From Acanthaster planci (Eukaryota; Echinodermata; Asteroidea; Valvatida; Acanthasteridae), in contig NW_019091501.1 in the NCBI RefSeq assembly GCF_001949145.1, positions 186,001 through 250,000 of the forward strand: 64,000 bases of DNA. Direction: 5' to 3'. This document shows, in pieces, positions 49,434 to 62,199 of the stretch. The notes below the pieces were generated by a model. It searched no databases, was not told the origin of the DNA, and saw nothing but the letters and a program-made list of their open reading frames with translations. Made by a program: the position numbers and the translations under genes. The number at the start of each line of letters is the position of its first letter. The stretch's first letter is position 1.

Positions 49434-50757
49434 CTGAAAGGAAAAACAAAGGGAAAGGAAATACGAAGTATGCGTCTGATATACATGTACACGGCCAAAA
49501 ATCGGAACAATTCTCTAACCAACACTACTTATAGTCGGTGTTCTTCAAGGGAAATAGCTAAGGCAAGGGGGCTCGCCCTCACTGAATAACATGTAACAAG
49601 TTCTAAGCTCTCCAGAAGAGTTTCATTTTGATTGTAAGGTTGGCCCACACGTCCATCTGTTTGTTCGTACCAGTGTCGGTCTCGATGCTAAGCTGTTGGC
49701 TCGAAGTGCCCGTTTCTTTATCTATCCTGTTTTGTTTGGTACGACGTGCTCGTCAAGGATCTATCCTACCAGGCATCGATCTGTCGCGATTAACGTTTTC
49801 TGCTGCTGTGGGCCTGGAGAGTGAACCTTAACCACGTCCGTATCGTAAGCAGCATTCAAAATTAGAACTGCTCGCCTTGAGAAGGAAAGGGGAAAAACGT
49901 CAAAACGCCCCCCCCAAAAAAAATGTCTCTGCCAGACGTTTAAAGTAACTTTTTTTCTCAGGGAAATTATAAGGCATCCTGGCACGACCTTGAAACGGAT
50001 AGCCAACGTATCAACCACGCATCGTATTTAACACCCACGTATGTTGACTGACAGGCCTTAAGGGGCGCGGTTGGCGTGGAGTCGACTATAATTATTTTAA
50101 ACATAAGCTGGTGGCAGACAAGTGAAGCAAAAATTGCCTTAACCATAGACATCAGTAAGAAAGTACCCTCATCTAAAGAAAGGGTGAAACATATACTCAT
50201 AACTCTCTGACGTACTAAAGGCACACATCAAGTTCAAGCTTAATTCCCACTTTTTCATTTCAGTTTAACTGTCACTTGGTCAACGAGTGACACTTGGAGC
50301 AAAATCCCATCCAAGCATGTCCATGTCCAAGCCTACAGCCATTTTTCAAAATGAAGGGGTTCGTTTTGTCGAAATTTCACAGAAATACAAACTGGCAATT
50401 CTGTTAGGCTTCTCAATGTTTTTTACACACCCTCTGTTCAGTGACCACAAAACGCGCTGCAGAGAATGTGACAGTAAGCGTGTCGTGATTTTTGTCTGCG
50501 TATGTGATTTCAGGCACATTTCCTGGCAAGTAGCCTTGGGTTCATTTACAGAGTGACACGGCAGCATCAGCAAAACGTTTTGGGTAGCCTGCAACCTCCA
50601 TTGAAGGAAAGAGGACACGCTGATGTCACCAAGGTATTTCTTTTCGGCTCCCTCTATCGTTTCGGTTGGACGAGGCTCCATTGCCTGTCAGCGAGGCTGA
50701 CCTTTAGCGTTACCTTACCAACAAGGTGTGTCCGGAGTCCCCCGAAACGCATTCATC

Positions 50758-50817
50758 ATGGGCGCGCATGTTCGTAATGAGTTAATCCTGAATGGCGCCT
50801 TACCAGGAGAGGCTCAG
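50758..50817 (+). CDS. weak candidate first coding exon, plus strand
   Basis: ATG at 50758 is followed by 20 open codons (MGAHVRNELILNGALPGEAQ) and a strong donor, ctcag|GTACGTG, phase 0. It lies on the strand opposite the insulin-like gene and 1.3 kb from its start codon exon. Too short for certainty. Confidence 0.2.
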
Positions 50818-51003
50818 GTACGTGAAGTTTCTCGGGGGAAACAACATTCTCTCGTTCAACCCTGAATTGTCGGTTCCAAGGACCGAGCAATTAGGGGAAA
50901 GGGTTTACTCGTGTTGACGAACAGTAATGTCAGCGATATTAAAGCAACATTTGGCCCTATCTACGGCAGTCGCGGTGGTGAAAAAACTTGGCTATTTTAG
51001 ACT

Positions 51004-51012
51004 GCTTACCTG
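51004..51012 (-). promoter_or_regulatory. strong minus-strand splice donor, candidate end of a 5' UTR exon for the insulin-like gene
   Basis: Read on the minus strand the sequence is cag|GTAAGC, with the exon side ending at 51010. It is a near-perfect donor 1.6 kb upstream of the start-codon exon, with no clear coding frame before it, as expected for a non-coding first exon. It could equally be a chance match. Confidence 0.3.
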
Positions 51013-51128
51013 TCCCTCTTGCTAAAAAGTAATTTGTAACAATATTTTGAGGTTATTTTGAGGTATTTTTTGGTAACACGGGCAAGAATGCATGGAACAG
51101 GAGTTTTCCCACTACGCGACTTCGTCTC

Positions 51129-51273
51129 AGGGCCTGTTTGTTTCACACGGATCTGGATTGCGATCAGTGATCCCCGGGCTGGTTCGCGCTCTCCATTAGG
51201 CAGGTTCTGGTGTCAGTGAACCAATGACAGATCACTGATTGCGATTTGGATCCGCGTGAAACAAACAGGCTCT
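51129..51273. mobile_element. MITE-like element with 44-bp terminal inverted repeats
   Basis: The left arm 51129-51172 (agggcctgtttgtttcacac...) and right arm 51230-51273 are reverse complements at about 37 of 44 positions, around 57 bp. The ends resemble those of PIF/Harbinger or hAT MITEs. The flanks (tc on both sides) are too short to define a target duplication. It lies just upstream of the candidate 5' exon donor of the insulin-like gene. Confidence 0.7.
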
Positions 51274-51659
51274 CGGTTTCAGGGTTCGCCTGATTTTTCC
51301 CCTCTGGCTTTGACATTGTTGGCTAAGTAATCAGGTGGTGCCATCAAAACATCCAACTACATGCAACAAAGTGAAAATACTGAAGTATTTCTATTTAATC
51401 TGAGCCCTGCCCACATTCGGGGATCAATTTGGGAGACGAAGCCTGGTATTGGAAAACGCCCAGAACCGAATGCTAGCTACGCTTGTCATCATTCATTAAG
51501 ACCACGTGACCTGGTGGAGTCTGCAACGTTAAAAATGAGGCGTTGTACTGATGCCTATCCCTTAACGACTGCTTGCGGATCGTGTGATAACTCTACAGTG
51601 CGTACATCAATCATTCCAATGGTCCTCTTCATAATAGAAATAGCCCCATAAATCTCCGC

Positions 51660-51970
51660 CCACTGGGTAGGCATTTCCCTCCCTCAACGGGGCGCTGGGT
51701 CCCCCAACGTCTGGCGGCACCGGCGGACGCTTTGTAGCCCCGCCGGCCCGCGGCCCGCTCCTTAATAGCCCGCGACGCGTGAATGTCTTTTTTTTTCCTT
51801 TTCGCCGCGAGATCCCCATCGTGTTTATACATCACTGCACTGCGCGCGTGGCCGGGCCGGGCGATGGGCCCAACGCTCCCCTGCCAGTGAGTGCTAATGT
51901 CTGGACAAATAGTCGCAGCGTGATCGCTGGCTGCCGTCATCACACAATAAATGCTGGGCCGCGATCAGTC
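51660..51970. promoter_or_regulatory. CpG-rich patch, candidate promoter region
   Basis: About 300 bp with many CG steps (cgccggcccgcggcccgctc and similar) in AT-rich surroundings, 2.2 kb upstream of the insulin-like start exon. Frames on both strands are open here only because of composition. A plus-strand GTGAGT donor at 51883 and the minus-strand position both allow it to be a first-exon region. No TATA or initiator was identified with confidence. Confidence 0.3.
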
Positions 51971-52089
51971 GGTGTAGCGTGTATAGGCACCTTTTATCAT
52001 TTTCTAATGAGCTTTTCCGCTGTCAAGAATGGGAAAATTAACACTCCCTTAATCAATCATTATTTGACGAAGATGTGGTTTTGAACTAT

Positions 52090-55000
52090 TTTCTTTTTTT
52101 TGCAGTGATTGATTAGAGATCGCGATGTTGGATGTGGTAAAGCATTCCCACGTTGTTCCTGTTAACATGCACAGCCACCCCGCTACGAAATCATCATTTG
52201 GAATAAAATCTTGATTTCACTGTAAGTAAATTCAGGGTTTTTTATGTATTCTAAATTGGAGTAACATAACGAACAAAAGTTTGTTTTCACAACACGATAG
52301 AATACTAAAGAAAAGACACAAAACATGCCACAATGAATTGTACATGTCCAATTCGGGGGTCGAAATGGCGGACAATCGGCTGTGTACCTGAGCTGTTAAC
52401 AGGTTTGGCGAACGACACGTTTCGAGTATCTTGTCTCCATCGCCCCATTTTCTTTAAAATGCAAAGTGACAACACACGTGGCAATTAAGCCAGTACAGCA
52501 AAATTTTCTGAGCACACGAACCGCCTTAAACATGTTTTTAAAAGAGCCTATTATTCGGGGGATTTGAGTCTGCGAGACTTCTTTTTACGACGCACATCAT
52601 CCGCGACGGCAAACTTAGCATCCCACTGAAACACGCGCCCCAACAATCGCTGTTTGACTTACAAAAAAATAGCCAAAAATTTGTTTCATGGGACGTCATT
52701 GGGACCTTATACCCTAGCGCAGCTCAGCCGTGTTGTCATCCCGCTACATACAAGGCCACAACGATTGCAGGTAATTTACAGCGTCGTCGATACAATATTT
52801 TGTTTCCCGTCCAAGCTATTAACAAACTCAAGACCCGTTTTCTTGAAGACATGCACCTCGCCTCGTTGGTACGCCGCGGAGAAGAACGTGGCAACAGAAA
52901 GGCGGCTGCTGTGATGGATTGCCCACTAGTTTCGCCTACGCGCTCGCGGGAAACGACCAAAATTGTATCACTTCCCCTTTTTTGCGTTTCTTTCCCGGTT
53001 CACACACAAACACACAAAAAACCTCATCAGCAGCCTTGACAATCGAGAGAAGGCCTGCAATTTTTTCCCAACATGCGGAAGCCTCTTGAGTGAGCAATAT
53101 AATTCTGCTAGTTTATTGCTCGCTTGGCCGAAGAGCAGCGCGTAAACGACACTCACTTGGAGAGGCGGTGTTTGGCGAGCGAGGGCCCTGTGATACCACA
53201 ACACTTATCCCTCAACATGACGGATTGGTACTTACAGGCCTAATATACTTCTTCCTTAATTGAAAGCGTATGCTAAACAGGTGCGCACGATAGGGGTGTT
53301 CATTATTTCCCAAATAAGGGCACAATATACAGTAATTTCTCTTAAAAGAGGGCACAGGCATTTTAGTACAAACTTTATTGTTTGCCGAAAGTGAAGTTGT
53401 GTTATACATTAGTTACCGTAATACGTTTATGAAACAACGGCGTATACCCTCATTCATGTTTCCAAATCATGTTATTAACTGATTTTGCGCAATACAGTAT
53501 TCAAAACATGAACATGAAAAAAAAACATTTGAGTTGCATAAAGAACTCATTTTGTGGGAAAGCGTAAATTTTTTTAAATGCTTGTTTTGCATATGAATGA
53601 CTATTTTGGTACCTTTAGTATGAAGAGAACGTCGTCTGCGACAGACTGGCCACACCTGCGACATAACATTGTTTGCCATTTCTTCATGATAGGGCCGTGC
53701 GATTATTTTATTTTTAGATACAAATTTTGTGCAATATTTTACTCCTCTTACATTGTTTGAAGACCATTTGACATCTCACTAGATTAACTGCATTGGAAAG
53801 TGCACTTTCTTATTAAAAATTTCAGTTTTCCCTCTTTATTCTTACAGCTGAGGGCACTTAGAAAAATACTTTTGAGAAAAACTTTTTTAGTGTGGCTCAC
53901 TTTCGAGAACGGAAAGACTATTGATTAGCCTAGAAAAAATAATTAAAGGTAACAGAATATTCGAAATTCGGGCAAATGTTGGGGCTAAAACAATTGTAAT
54001 ATCCACGTTTTTACCAGAGAAGATATCTCACTTTTGTTCACGCACATGTAAATTTGTATCAACATAAAGCAAATTGCTCCAAATACCCTTCTTTACAGCG
54101 AAAAGAAAATTGAAAATAGGATTATGTGGGCCTAAAGGTCAAATTTAAAGAATTCATTTAGAACTATTATGCATGGACCCTGTAAGCTCTTCAAGGTTTT
54201 CGTTTTACATTTCAAAACCAGTTGATCGGCCAATTTGAATTCATGAATAAGTTAATATGTGAGCAGCTGCTCACATGTCTATAGTCATCCATTACTTCTA
54301 ACCTGTAAAGTGACGTAATTTTGAAGCCCCAATATCGCTGCTGTTAATGTCTGAACGAAGTTGATATAATGACGACCTTTGTAGCCTTTGGCGAGCATCA
54401 AGCCCTAATTCGAGGATACTGGGTCATGGGTAATAACTGACCACGGTAATTATTTTTGGCTTCAGAACCACGAGGCAAGCATTTCTTGGCGATTATGTTT
54501 GCCGGATGATCCCGTCCTTCTCTGCATTATTATTTTTTGTTTCGCTAAAGTGATTTTTGACTTTTAAAAAAAAATTATGACAGATCAGGCGTTGAATTAG
54601 TGGTGACGACTGAAAAGGGGTCGCCACGTGGTTCGCATCAACCGCCAGTGAAAGTTGGAGATTTACCGGGAGCCCAGTTCAGCAGTAAACGCCCTGAATA
54701 GATTCGACCAAATATAGACAATCTGCTTTGTCACGAGTGTTTTTTTTTTCTTTAAATTTGGCCAACGCCCTTACGTAGTAGTGTACTGCTGTTAGGAACA
54801 CTGCCTTGTTTACTGCAAAACAAGTCCAGGCCCTCCCGGTGTTTTTTCCCCTAAGCCTATTATTTTCAAACCTTGTTGCTGAGCCTAAAGTTTTTTTTTT
54901 AGCTTTTTTCCATCAAGGGGCAATGATTATGACGACTGTGTTCGACAAACGTTGTGTTCCAGCCGTACCTGAGTGATATCTGTTTCCAAGCTAAGCCTTC

Positions 55001-58000
55001 GTGACTGGAGTCACGAAGAGCCACTAAAGATTTAACAGAGCCATCCAAGAACATTTTTCAAAAACTGTCCTTAATGTAATTTCAAATATAGCAGCATGGA
55101 GATATTGCATTTGAGTTTTAGGTCCCTTTTGAAGAGGTTAGATGCAGAACCAGATGTGTCTATTTTTAACATTCTGAGAAAAGCCACTTTAAGAAAACAT
55201 GAAACAATGGTCTCTCAATTGACTCCGTATTGATTGCTATTGAAAATAATTAATTCTAAAAGAATTCCAACTGTAATTCAGGAAAAAAATCAATCGGGTG
55301 CATTTCTTTATTTCATTTTGTGAAATTTCCTTTTCTTCCTCCTTTTTTGCGTTTGCATGAAATTTTTATTCTCTTTTATTTCTGTTTTAATTTTCCTCAA
55401 ACAGATTCATACATTGTCTGAAGCATATAATGGAACTCTTTTGTATTTTCAGTTCATTTCGAAATAATTCAGCCGGTAGGTGCACTAAGGGGCAAGCTTT
55501 GAGAGCAAAGCTAGCACAGACCCAGGCCTGCTCATGATCATCGAAAGCCGTCGATCTCTAACCAGGGCGGGGTGTGCAAGAGGCCCCGAGGCGCCTTACC
55601 GTATTTAGCCACACACCTCGACAAGCTTAATCCGCCGAATACCGATAAATGGGGTTCCTTTGCTAAAAACTGTCCCAAAATAACCACCCGGCAATGATCT
55701 GACAAACTCAAGAGTGTTTTCTTTCTTTTTGTTCTCGCACTCTCTCCCTCTCTCGGCCTATCCGTGTTTTTTGTCTCGATGTTGGTGGCTGCTTAAGGCC
55801 TTGTCAACTTCAGGTCAAGTGTACGGCAGTTAAACGCGGCTTGACTAAAAATGAACTTGAATTCATCCAGTCCTAGAGACCTGGAAACAGGATATGAGGA
55901 CATTTCGCTTAGCACGTCATTTCTTGCCTCCCCTTTCCCAAAAAGACAAGAAACGTAGATCGGTTCAGCGACAGAGAGACCCACATATTTGTCGGACTTT
56001 GTCCCGGGTGGGTTTTTGCTAAATCGAAAATTGCCAGCAACGCCAATAACACAAATCGAACACAAGGAAAGCTGGGGCCTGGAGAGAATTCTGGATCGCA
56101 CGCGTAATTTAATAGAATCTCCCAACGTTGATGGCCTGAGCAGATTACGGACGGCACGGCTCTGCCGTGAAATCTGAATATGAAGACAGGCGGAGGGCGG
56201 GGGAGTTGGCAATGACAGCACTTAGCGATGATAACGGGGAGCACTGTAACATTGGCCTAACTATGAGGACCCAGTGGAGCTACCTCAGGTGTCTGTTACG
56301 TGGGCCCCTCCTGTTAAGCCTCTCCACTCAACAGAAAATTGACAAAGATTTTACGAGTTTTGAATTAACCAATTTTTTCCATGAAACACATTTCAGTTGA
56401 AAAAACAATGGTCGGGAATTCGCGCGTGTCATTTTCTTTGCGCAAAATGGAAAGCAGTTTCATCGATAAAAAAAGAATATTTTGCAAAATGAAGTCACAG
56501 TTGCATGTTTAACCTCGATTTTTGTTTATGCTAATGAAAATCGAAAATAAATGGGTACTCAAAAGGCTACAGTTAGAACACGACAAACACTGAGGTGATT
56601 CATACAGTTTTCGAGGTCTACCAAGACTAGAGTGGCAGAAGTGAATGGCAATCACAATAAGAACAACTGTGGCACCGCACGCCCGTGCATGTAACAAACT
56701 GCCCGGGACTAACCCTGGGAACACGGCACTGATCATTTATAATTTCACTTTCCCTATTTCACCTTTGGGCCTAAGTGGTGCATAGTTAGTTTTCACGGGC
56801 AGTAGCAACCAGATGTGCTGCCCGGGTAAACAACTGATTTCCGCCGCACACATATACAGTATAACGCAGTCCGCTCCACGGTCAAACCTTGGTCGATGAT
56901 TAACTCCGTCAAAATTGTCTAATATATGGACCAGCGCCTTTTCTTGTCTTCCCCAGTCTCATCTTAGGCATTTGCCAACTAATCAAGGCAATGTGTTTGT
57001 CGTTAAGGAATGGGCAAAAAAAAATTAAGATCACCTTTCCTTTGGGAGGACTTGCTCACTAACCAGCACACTCAAACCAACCATTATCCTGACAGGCAAA
57101 TAGCTTTTCGTGTTTTGTTTTTCTGTTCGATTTTGAAATCTACACATGCGACAAGAATGCATGTACACATTTTCCTCCTTTTCCCTGTGAGTTATACAGG
57201 ATGCAAAAACATTTCAAATAATGTCAAGTAGCGATGAGGTTCGCACGTGCAAAAAGTGGAAAAGTAAAGAGAAAAACACCAAAACAAAACACAATATAAG
57301 TCACAATGAAAGACTGATTTTAGTTTCTTACCACAGCTAAAGGTCAATTTGGAATCTCCCGGCCGAAGGTCAACTTTCCGTCACGAAAATATGAAAAAAT
57401 GACTCCAGTTCAAAACCAAGGGTAGGCACAACTGAAGCAAAGAAATTCTCTAGGAAGACAGCAACAAAATTCACTCTTTTTCACTCTAGTTCCCAAGCTG
57501 AGGAGACATACGGGAGAACTTCGCAAGTTCAGAACTTCAAAAGTTGTTTCCAGCCCCGTAAGCTGAGCGTGGGAGCCGGCCGGTTGTCGCGGAGTCAAGA
57601 CTGGCCGGAGGACGAATGGGACAAGGCAAAACTTTCACAATATCTTTATAACAATCGGACTTTGGAACAGCTGGTGACGAAATGCCTCGGCACGAAACAG
57701 CGCGGGAGACCTTGTTTTGAACGAACTGCTCTTTGGAAAGTAGAGAAGAGGAGTGCGCCCTCTGCTTGATGATCAGCGTTTCATCAAAGACAGTTATTCG
57801 GGGGAATGCCGTTACACATTAAAGCAAAATACAATAAAGTTTTCATGACGGAATAAGACTGATCAGGAAAGACGAAAAAAAGTCAAAAGGGTCTAGGGAC
57901 AAGCCAGCCAATGGCAAATGGTTGTGCTTGCACCGTTTATAAGTGCTTTGAGCATGGCGAGGAATTGAGCCTGAATTCCCCGCCCTAACTTTGCCTAAGT

Positions 58001-60205
58001 CAACTGGGGCATGCTCTGTGAAGACGTCAGGAATTAGTCTGCGACAATTAAGCGAAATGGGACCAACTTTGTCAGTTGTTTCAATAGAGGCCGAACCGAA
58101 CGGCACTAACCCAATTATCTTGTCACGACGCAGACGACCGGACTTGTGCGTGTCATATCAAGATCATCATGTTTGGCGCGTTCAGGCAAACAAAAAAAAA
58201 AAACAAAAACAAAAAACAAAAAAAAAACCGGTCAAATCTTACCCTCCTGTCCCATACCGTGACAACACAAGTAACTCCTTAATTTTGCCAGTGAGTGGGA
58301 CACTTATACTGGGATCTCATTTATGGAAAGAAACTCCCCCGTGTGCTTTAGAATAATTACAACAGCCAATAACTGTGGCATTTCGGAAGCTCATGTTGTG
58401 AGAACATTGGCGCGTTCATTAACTTCCTGATCATGAGTTCACGATGTAGGGCAAGAAATGGGAATTTGGAAGATTTGACAGGCATATCTGCTATTGGATG
58501 GATAATCTCGGCGTTCTGGACAGGCCCGTCAGTCACCGACTGTGAACTCAGGCCGAAGGAGGCCAAACTCTAAATAGTCCCCAGTCTTATAACAGGGTCC
58601 TTCCGTATTTTGTTTTTTCCCCTGCCCCTCCCTAATACGAACACAGACTTACAAAACAAAGGTAGGACAAATTTTGTCCGGTCATGCGCCGTGCTGAAAT
58701 GGTAGGAGCAACAAACCAGCTCATTCCTCAAATGCATGCTATGTAAATAACGTTTTTATTCGCGCACGTCAAAAACACTTATGAGAGAGAGCGCTATCAA
58801 GTTGAACACACGTCCTAATACTGCTCACAACTCAAAACAGAGTGTCGCCACTGAAGACCACAAAACTTTTCCGTTGTTATATGACCACTTCACAGACGCT
58901 TTGACTGACAGCAAACGATATCCCAAGACATTCGCCAAAGGCTAACCTAATTCCAAATTTCGTCGTATCATTACAACGATGCTTCCTCTCGGCTGATTAT
59001 GATCTTCCGATGCATGGACTTTCTAAAGACAATATTTTTGTCGTTCAAGCTTAAGAGTGAATCGGAAGAACTACCAACTGCGTGGGCAGCAAATGCATGG
59101 AAGGAGAGACCTAAGGTCTAACCCCGACCTGGTTAAATAGTTGATCCCGTCGAATACTTCTTTTATCAACAGTCAAACCTCGGGGTAACAAACAAATGAA
59201 TAGACAGTTTGGCGCGCGGGGAAAAGATTGACCCATCAATTTTGCTGGCGATGATGACTACCCGGGCGACACGATCGGGTGTGAAAGTTATTTGCACAGT
59301 ACAAAGAGTGTGTATCAGCTACAAGATTTAGATTGTAATAGTTACGTGCCGATGGACGAAAATACAGCCCAATAGATATAATGGAATTTCGTTAAGATTT
59401 ACCCTTTTTGTTTGTGGGACTTATCGAGCATAGTTACCGAAAAATTTACGTCAGTCGACATAAACTCAATAGCCTAACCTGAATAACTGTTTTTAACTCT
59501 TTTTTTCGCATCACTGTTAGTTCACTTGCATAGGGTTGCAATTCAGTACAGCACTTACAATTCCTTCAAACCTTAAATTGATCCCGAACATTTCTAAATT
59601 TTCATGACCCTTAATCTTCTCAAGTCTACTATCTTTACCATTCGAGCTTTTTTTTCTTCAATTGCTCACTACCATGCGGCAGGCAGGTGACTTAGGCCAA
59701 AACGCCATACCAAGAATCGCCGAGCCTCTGTATACTCGTCATCATAAAAGTACTGTCAACCCTTCCGTTCTCACAATCGAGGGGAGAAAAGTCGTCGAAG
59801 AGTGGGCGTGCGGCGGACCCACAACAAAAGCTGACACAGACATGACACTGACAGGGCAGACGACTAAACAGGCAAAAAGGACCCGCCAAAAATCCACCTT
59901 CTTTTAGAAAAACAAACAACGCTAATCCACTGCCACGGGTAGGCGCAACGGGGCCGGAGAAAGCCCGAGCAAAAACAGAGATTTTTTTTTTGACAAACAA
60001 GACTCCATCCTGCGCAAGTAATTCGGACCTTAATTCACCTCTAAGTGCCCCAGCCGTTAATAGCGCGTATTTTTGCGGCACTCGCGGCTACTGTCCTGTG
60101 TTTGATCAACGAAAAAAAAGCTGATGTGGTATTCACTTCGAAAAATTGGTAATCGGTTTCACGGTGTACAAGCCACGGGTTGCCTTCCGCCAATCATTTC
60201 CCCAG
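52090..60205. other. no supported gene
   Basis: AT-rich DNA with many short frames. The longest (minus 56221-55793, 142 codons) lacks splice support or a known motif. A (CAAA)-type A-rich tract lies at 58190-58226. Confidence 0.4.
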
Positions 60206-60371
60206 TTGCATGTGTTCATGAAACGGTCGCCTGCTCAACACCGGAACAGAGCAATTTGGGGTCCCACGTTGGGGCTAAACTTTGTTACAAAACAAGACAG
60301 TCGTTGGGAACTTTTCTCAATATTTCTTGATGTAATAACGAAAGGTAACTTTCGAGACCACGTATTTAAAG
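60206..60371 (+). CDS. candidate internal exon, plus strand
   Basis: A strong acceptor (ccgccaatcatttccccag) and donor (aaag|GTAAGAAAC) enclose 55 open codons, phase 0 to 1. The product (LHVFMKRSPAQHRNRAIWG ... FLDVITKGNFRDHVFKG) faintly recalls the start of GT31 beta-1,3-galactosyltransferase domains: a VF-K-SP segment, an R-x-x-IW pair and a D-x-I-x-x-x-F-x-D segment. The match is too weak to name, and that family is often single-exon. No phase 1 partner exon was found downstream; the frame at 60543 meets a stop in that phase. Confidence 0.25.
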
Positions 60372-60542
60372 GTAAGAAACTGTTGTGTGATCTTTTTTAA
60401 GAGACAAAGTTCAGTAAATAGCCGTATGGAGTAAGCCGGTCGATTAACCCTTACCCCATGCGACCATCATACATGCACGAAAGCAAGATTTTTAAGTGAG
60501 CAATTTGCCTAACATCGGCAGGGAGTCCGGCTTTGAGGGCCC

Positions 60543-60693
60543 ATGCCGCTGGATCAAACAAAAACAGCTCTCGTGACGGGAAACGCGGCGGGAGTTTTTG
60601 GAGCAAGTTACATCGCGCGACATGTCATACAGCCGGCAGCGGACCGTGCAATCACACCGTCAAACCAACGGTGTAGAGCGGCTGGCTCGAGAG
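60543..60693 (+). CDS. weak candidate first exon, plus strand
   Basis: ATG at 60543 opens 50 codons to a good donor, cgagag|GTAAGAGG (phase 1). The start MPLDQTKTALVTGNAAGVFG has a G-x3-G-like spacing by chance or design, but no fold is recognisable. The frame would otherwise continue to 60881. Confidence 0.18.
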
Positions 60694-61789
60694 GTAAGAG
60701 GTATGGACCAAAAGAGAAAGTAGGAGGGGGTAACCTGGGGAATCGAGTTAATACGAGTCAATGTGGAAAACGCAAGTGCATACTGGAAGTCAAGAAGCAA
60801 GCCACAAAGAAGTTTGATTCTCGAAAACGGACTGTGAGTATTCCCTCGGAAACCAGTAGTTCACTACAGAAGATTTCATAGTTAATCATAGTCAATCATG
60901 AAAGGGTTGGGGGAGGAAACACCCCCACTTTTTGACCAAGGCAAACGGGACATCTGATCATGACCCCATCACTTTTCGGTGATGAGGAACAAATGCAGAT
61001 TTTAAAGTTATTTTTTCCCGAAATTTCCAACAGCCTTAAATACCACGAAGTACACACAGAGCAAAAACTTCCAATGCACGCTAGTGATGTACATCTATAT
61101 CATGAACAGCGCCCCCTATGCAATGTGGTGTCCGGCCTGCCCCTGCTTGTTGGAATTGAATGGCCGAATGTACGTCACTTCCAACGTGCACAACATAAAA
61201 ATTATCCTTTATCATGCTTTCAATGATATCCACCAAAAATTAGACCTGGTCGATCAAACTATTTTGAAACGGATTGAAATCACTACCTGCATTACCTAAT
61301 TAATTTACAGCTTCATCGTTCTAGTTCTGAGTGTAAATTTCGCTTGATCTTTAAATCAAACAAAATATCAAATCAAAATTAAACGACTAATAGAAGAAAA
61401 ATAATTCAGAAATCCAGCAAATACGATTCAGCGAACTATACAGAGACAAATAATACCAAATTACCTTTTTCGAGTCTTCCTCGATCGAGTATATCTCAGA
61501 CAAGGTTAAAATCCAAATCTCTTATCGGTGTGTGGTGAGAAAACTTTCAACCAGGATAAGCCACGAAAACTGAAATACCTACACAAACACATCCCACTAC
61601 AACACAAGGTGGCAATGTAAAAACCCCGACTGTCCGTTGGCTCTCCCACCAATGAAGGACTCCCTTTATTAAAGAACAAGTCATGCCCTACCGGCGGCTC
61701 TTCCATTATCAGCCCGACAAATCCCTCCGATTAGCCTTGAACCCTTCCCTACACTCTCCATTCGAGAGAGAAGGAAAGACAAGGGGCTC

Positions 61790-62190
61790 AGATGCTCGGG
61801 GAGGTTAACAACCAAGGGAACCCGCCTCAACCGCTGAGAGAGGCGGCAGGCGATCTGATTGGGTACTGCCCGAACGGACGGGTGTGTCTTCCCCTCAAAC
61901 GGGTGGCGCTTTTCATAACCCCTTGTCAGGGAATCCCGAAGATGGGCTGTACGCCTGTTGGTCTTGTTCCCCGGGAGTACAGGGCGACTGCCGTGCGCCG
62001 TGGTGGTGTAGGGGGAGCCGCCGGAGCATCACGTGTATTAAGCGCGAGTTAATCCCTTCTCCGCTATCGCGGGCTACCAGATAGAGACCTTATCTTGCTT
62101 GGCGCGCCTTTTGTCGATGAGCGAGGGGAGGACAGGGCGCGACCACGGCGTCGCTGTCACGGCCCGCGGCACCCCTCGCGTTGATGTAGC
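61790..62190. promoter_or_regulatory. CpG-rich block
   Basis: About 400 bp with high CG content, including a plus-strand frame of 86 codons (61792-62052) without recognisable motif or good splice sites. It may be a regulatory island or an exon of an unidentified gene. Confidence 0.25.
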
Positions 62191-62199
62191 CACCTAGAT

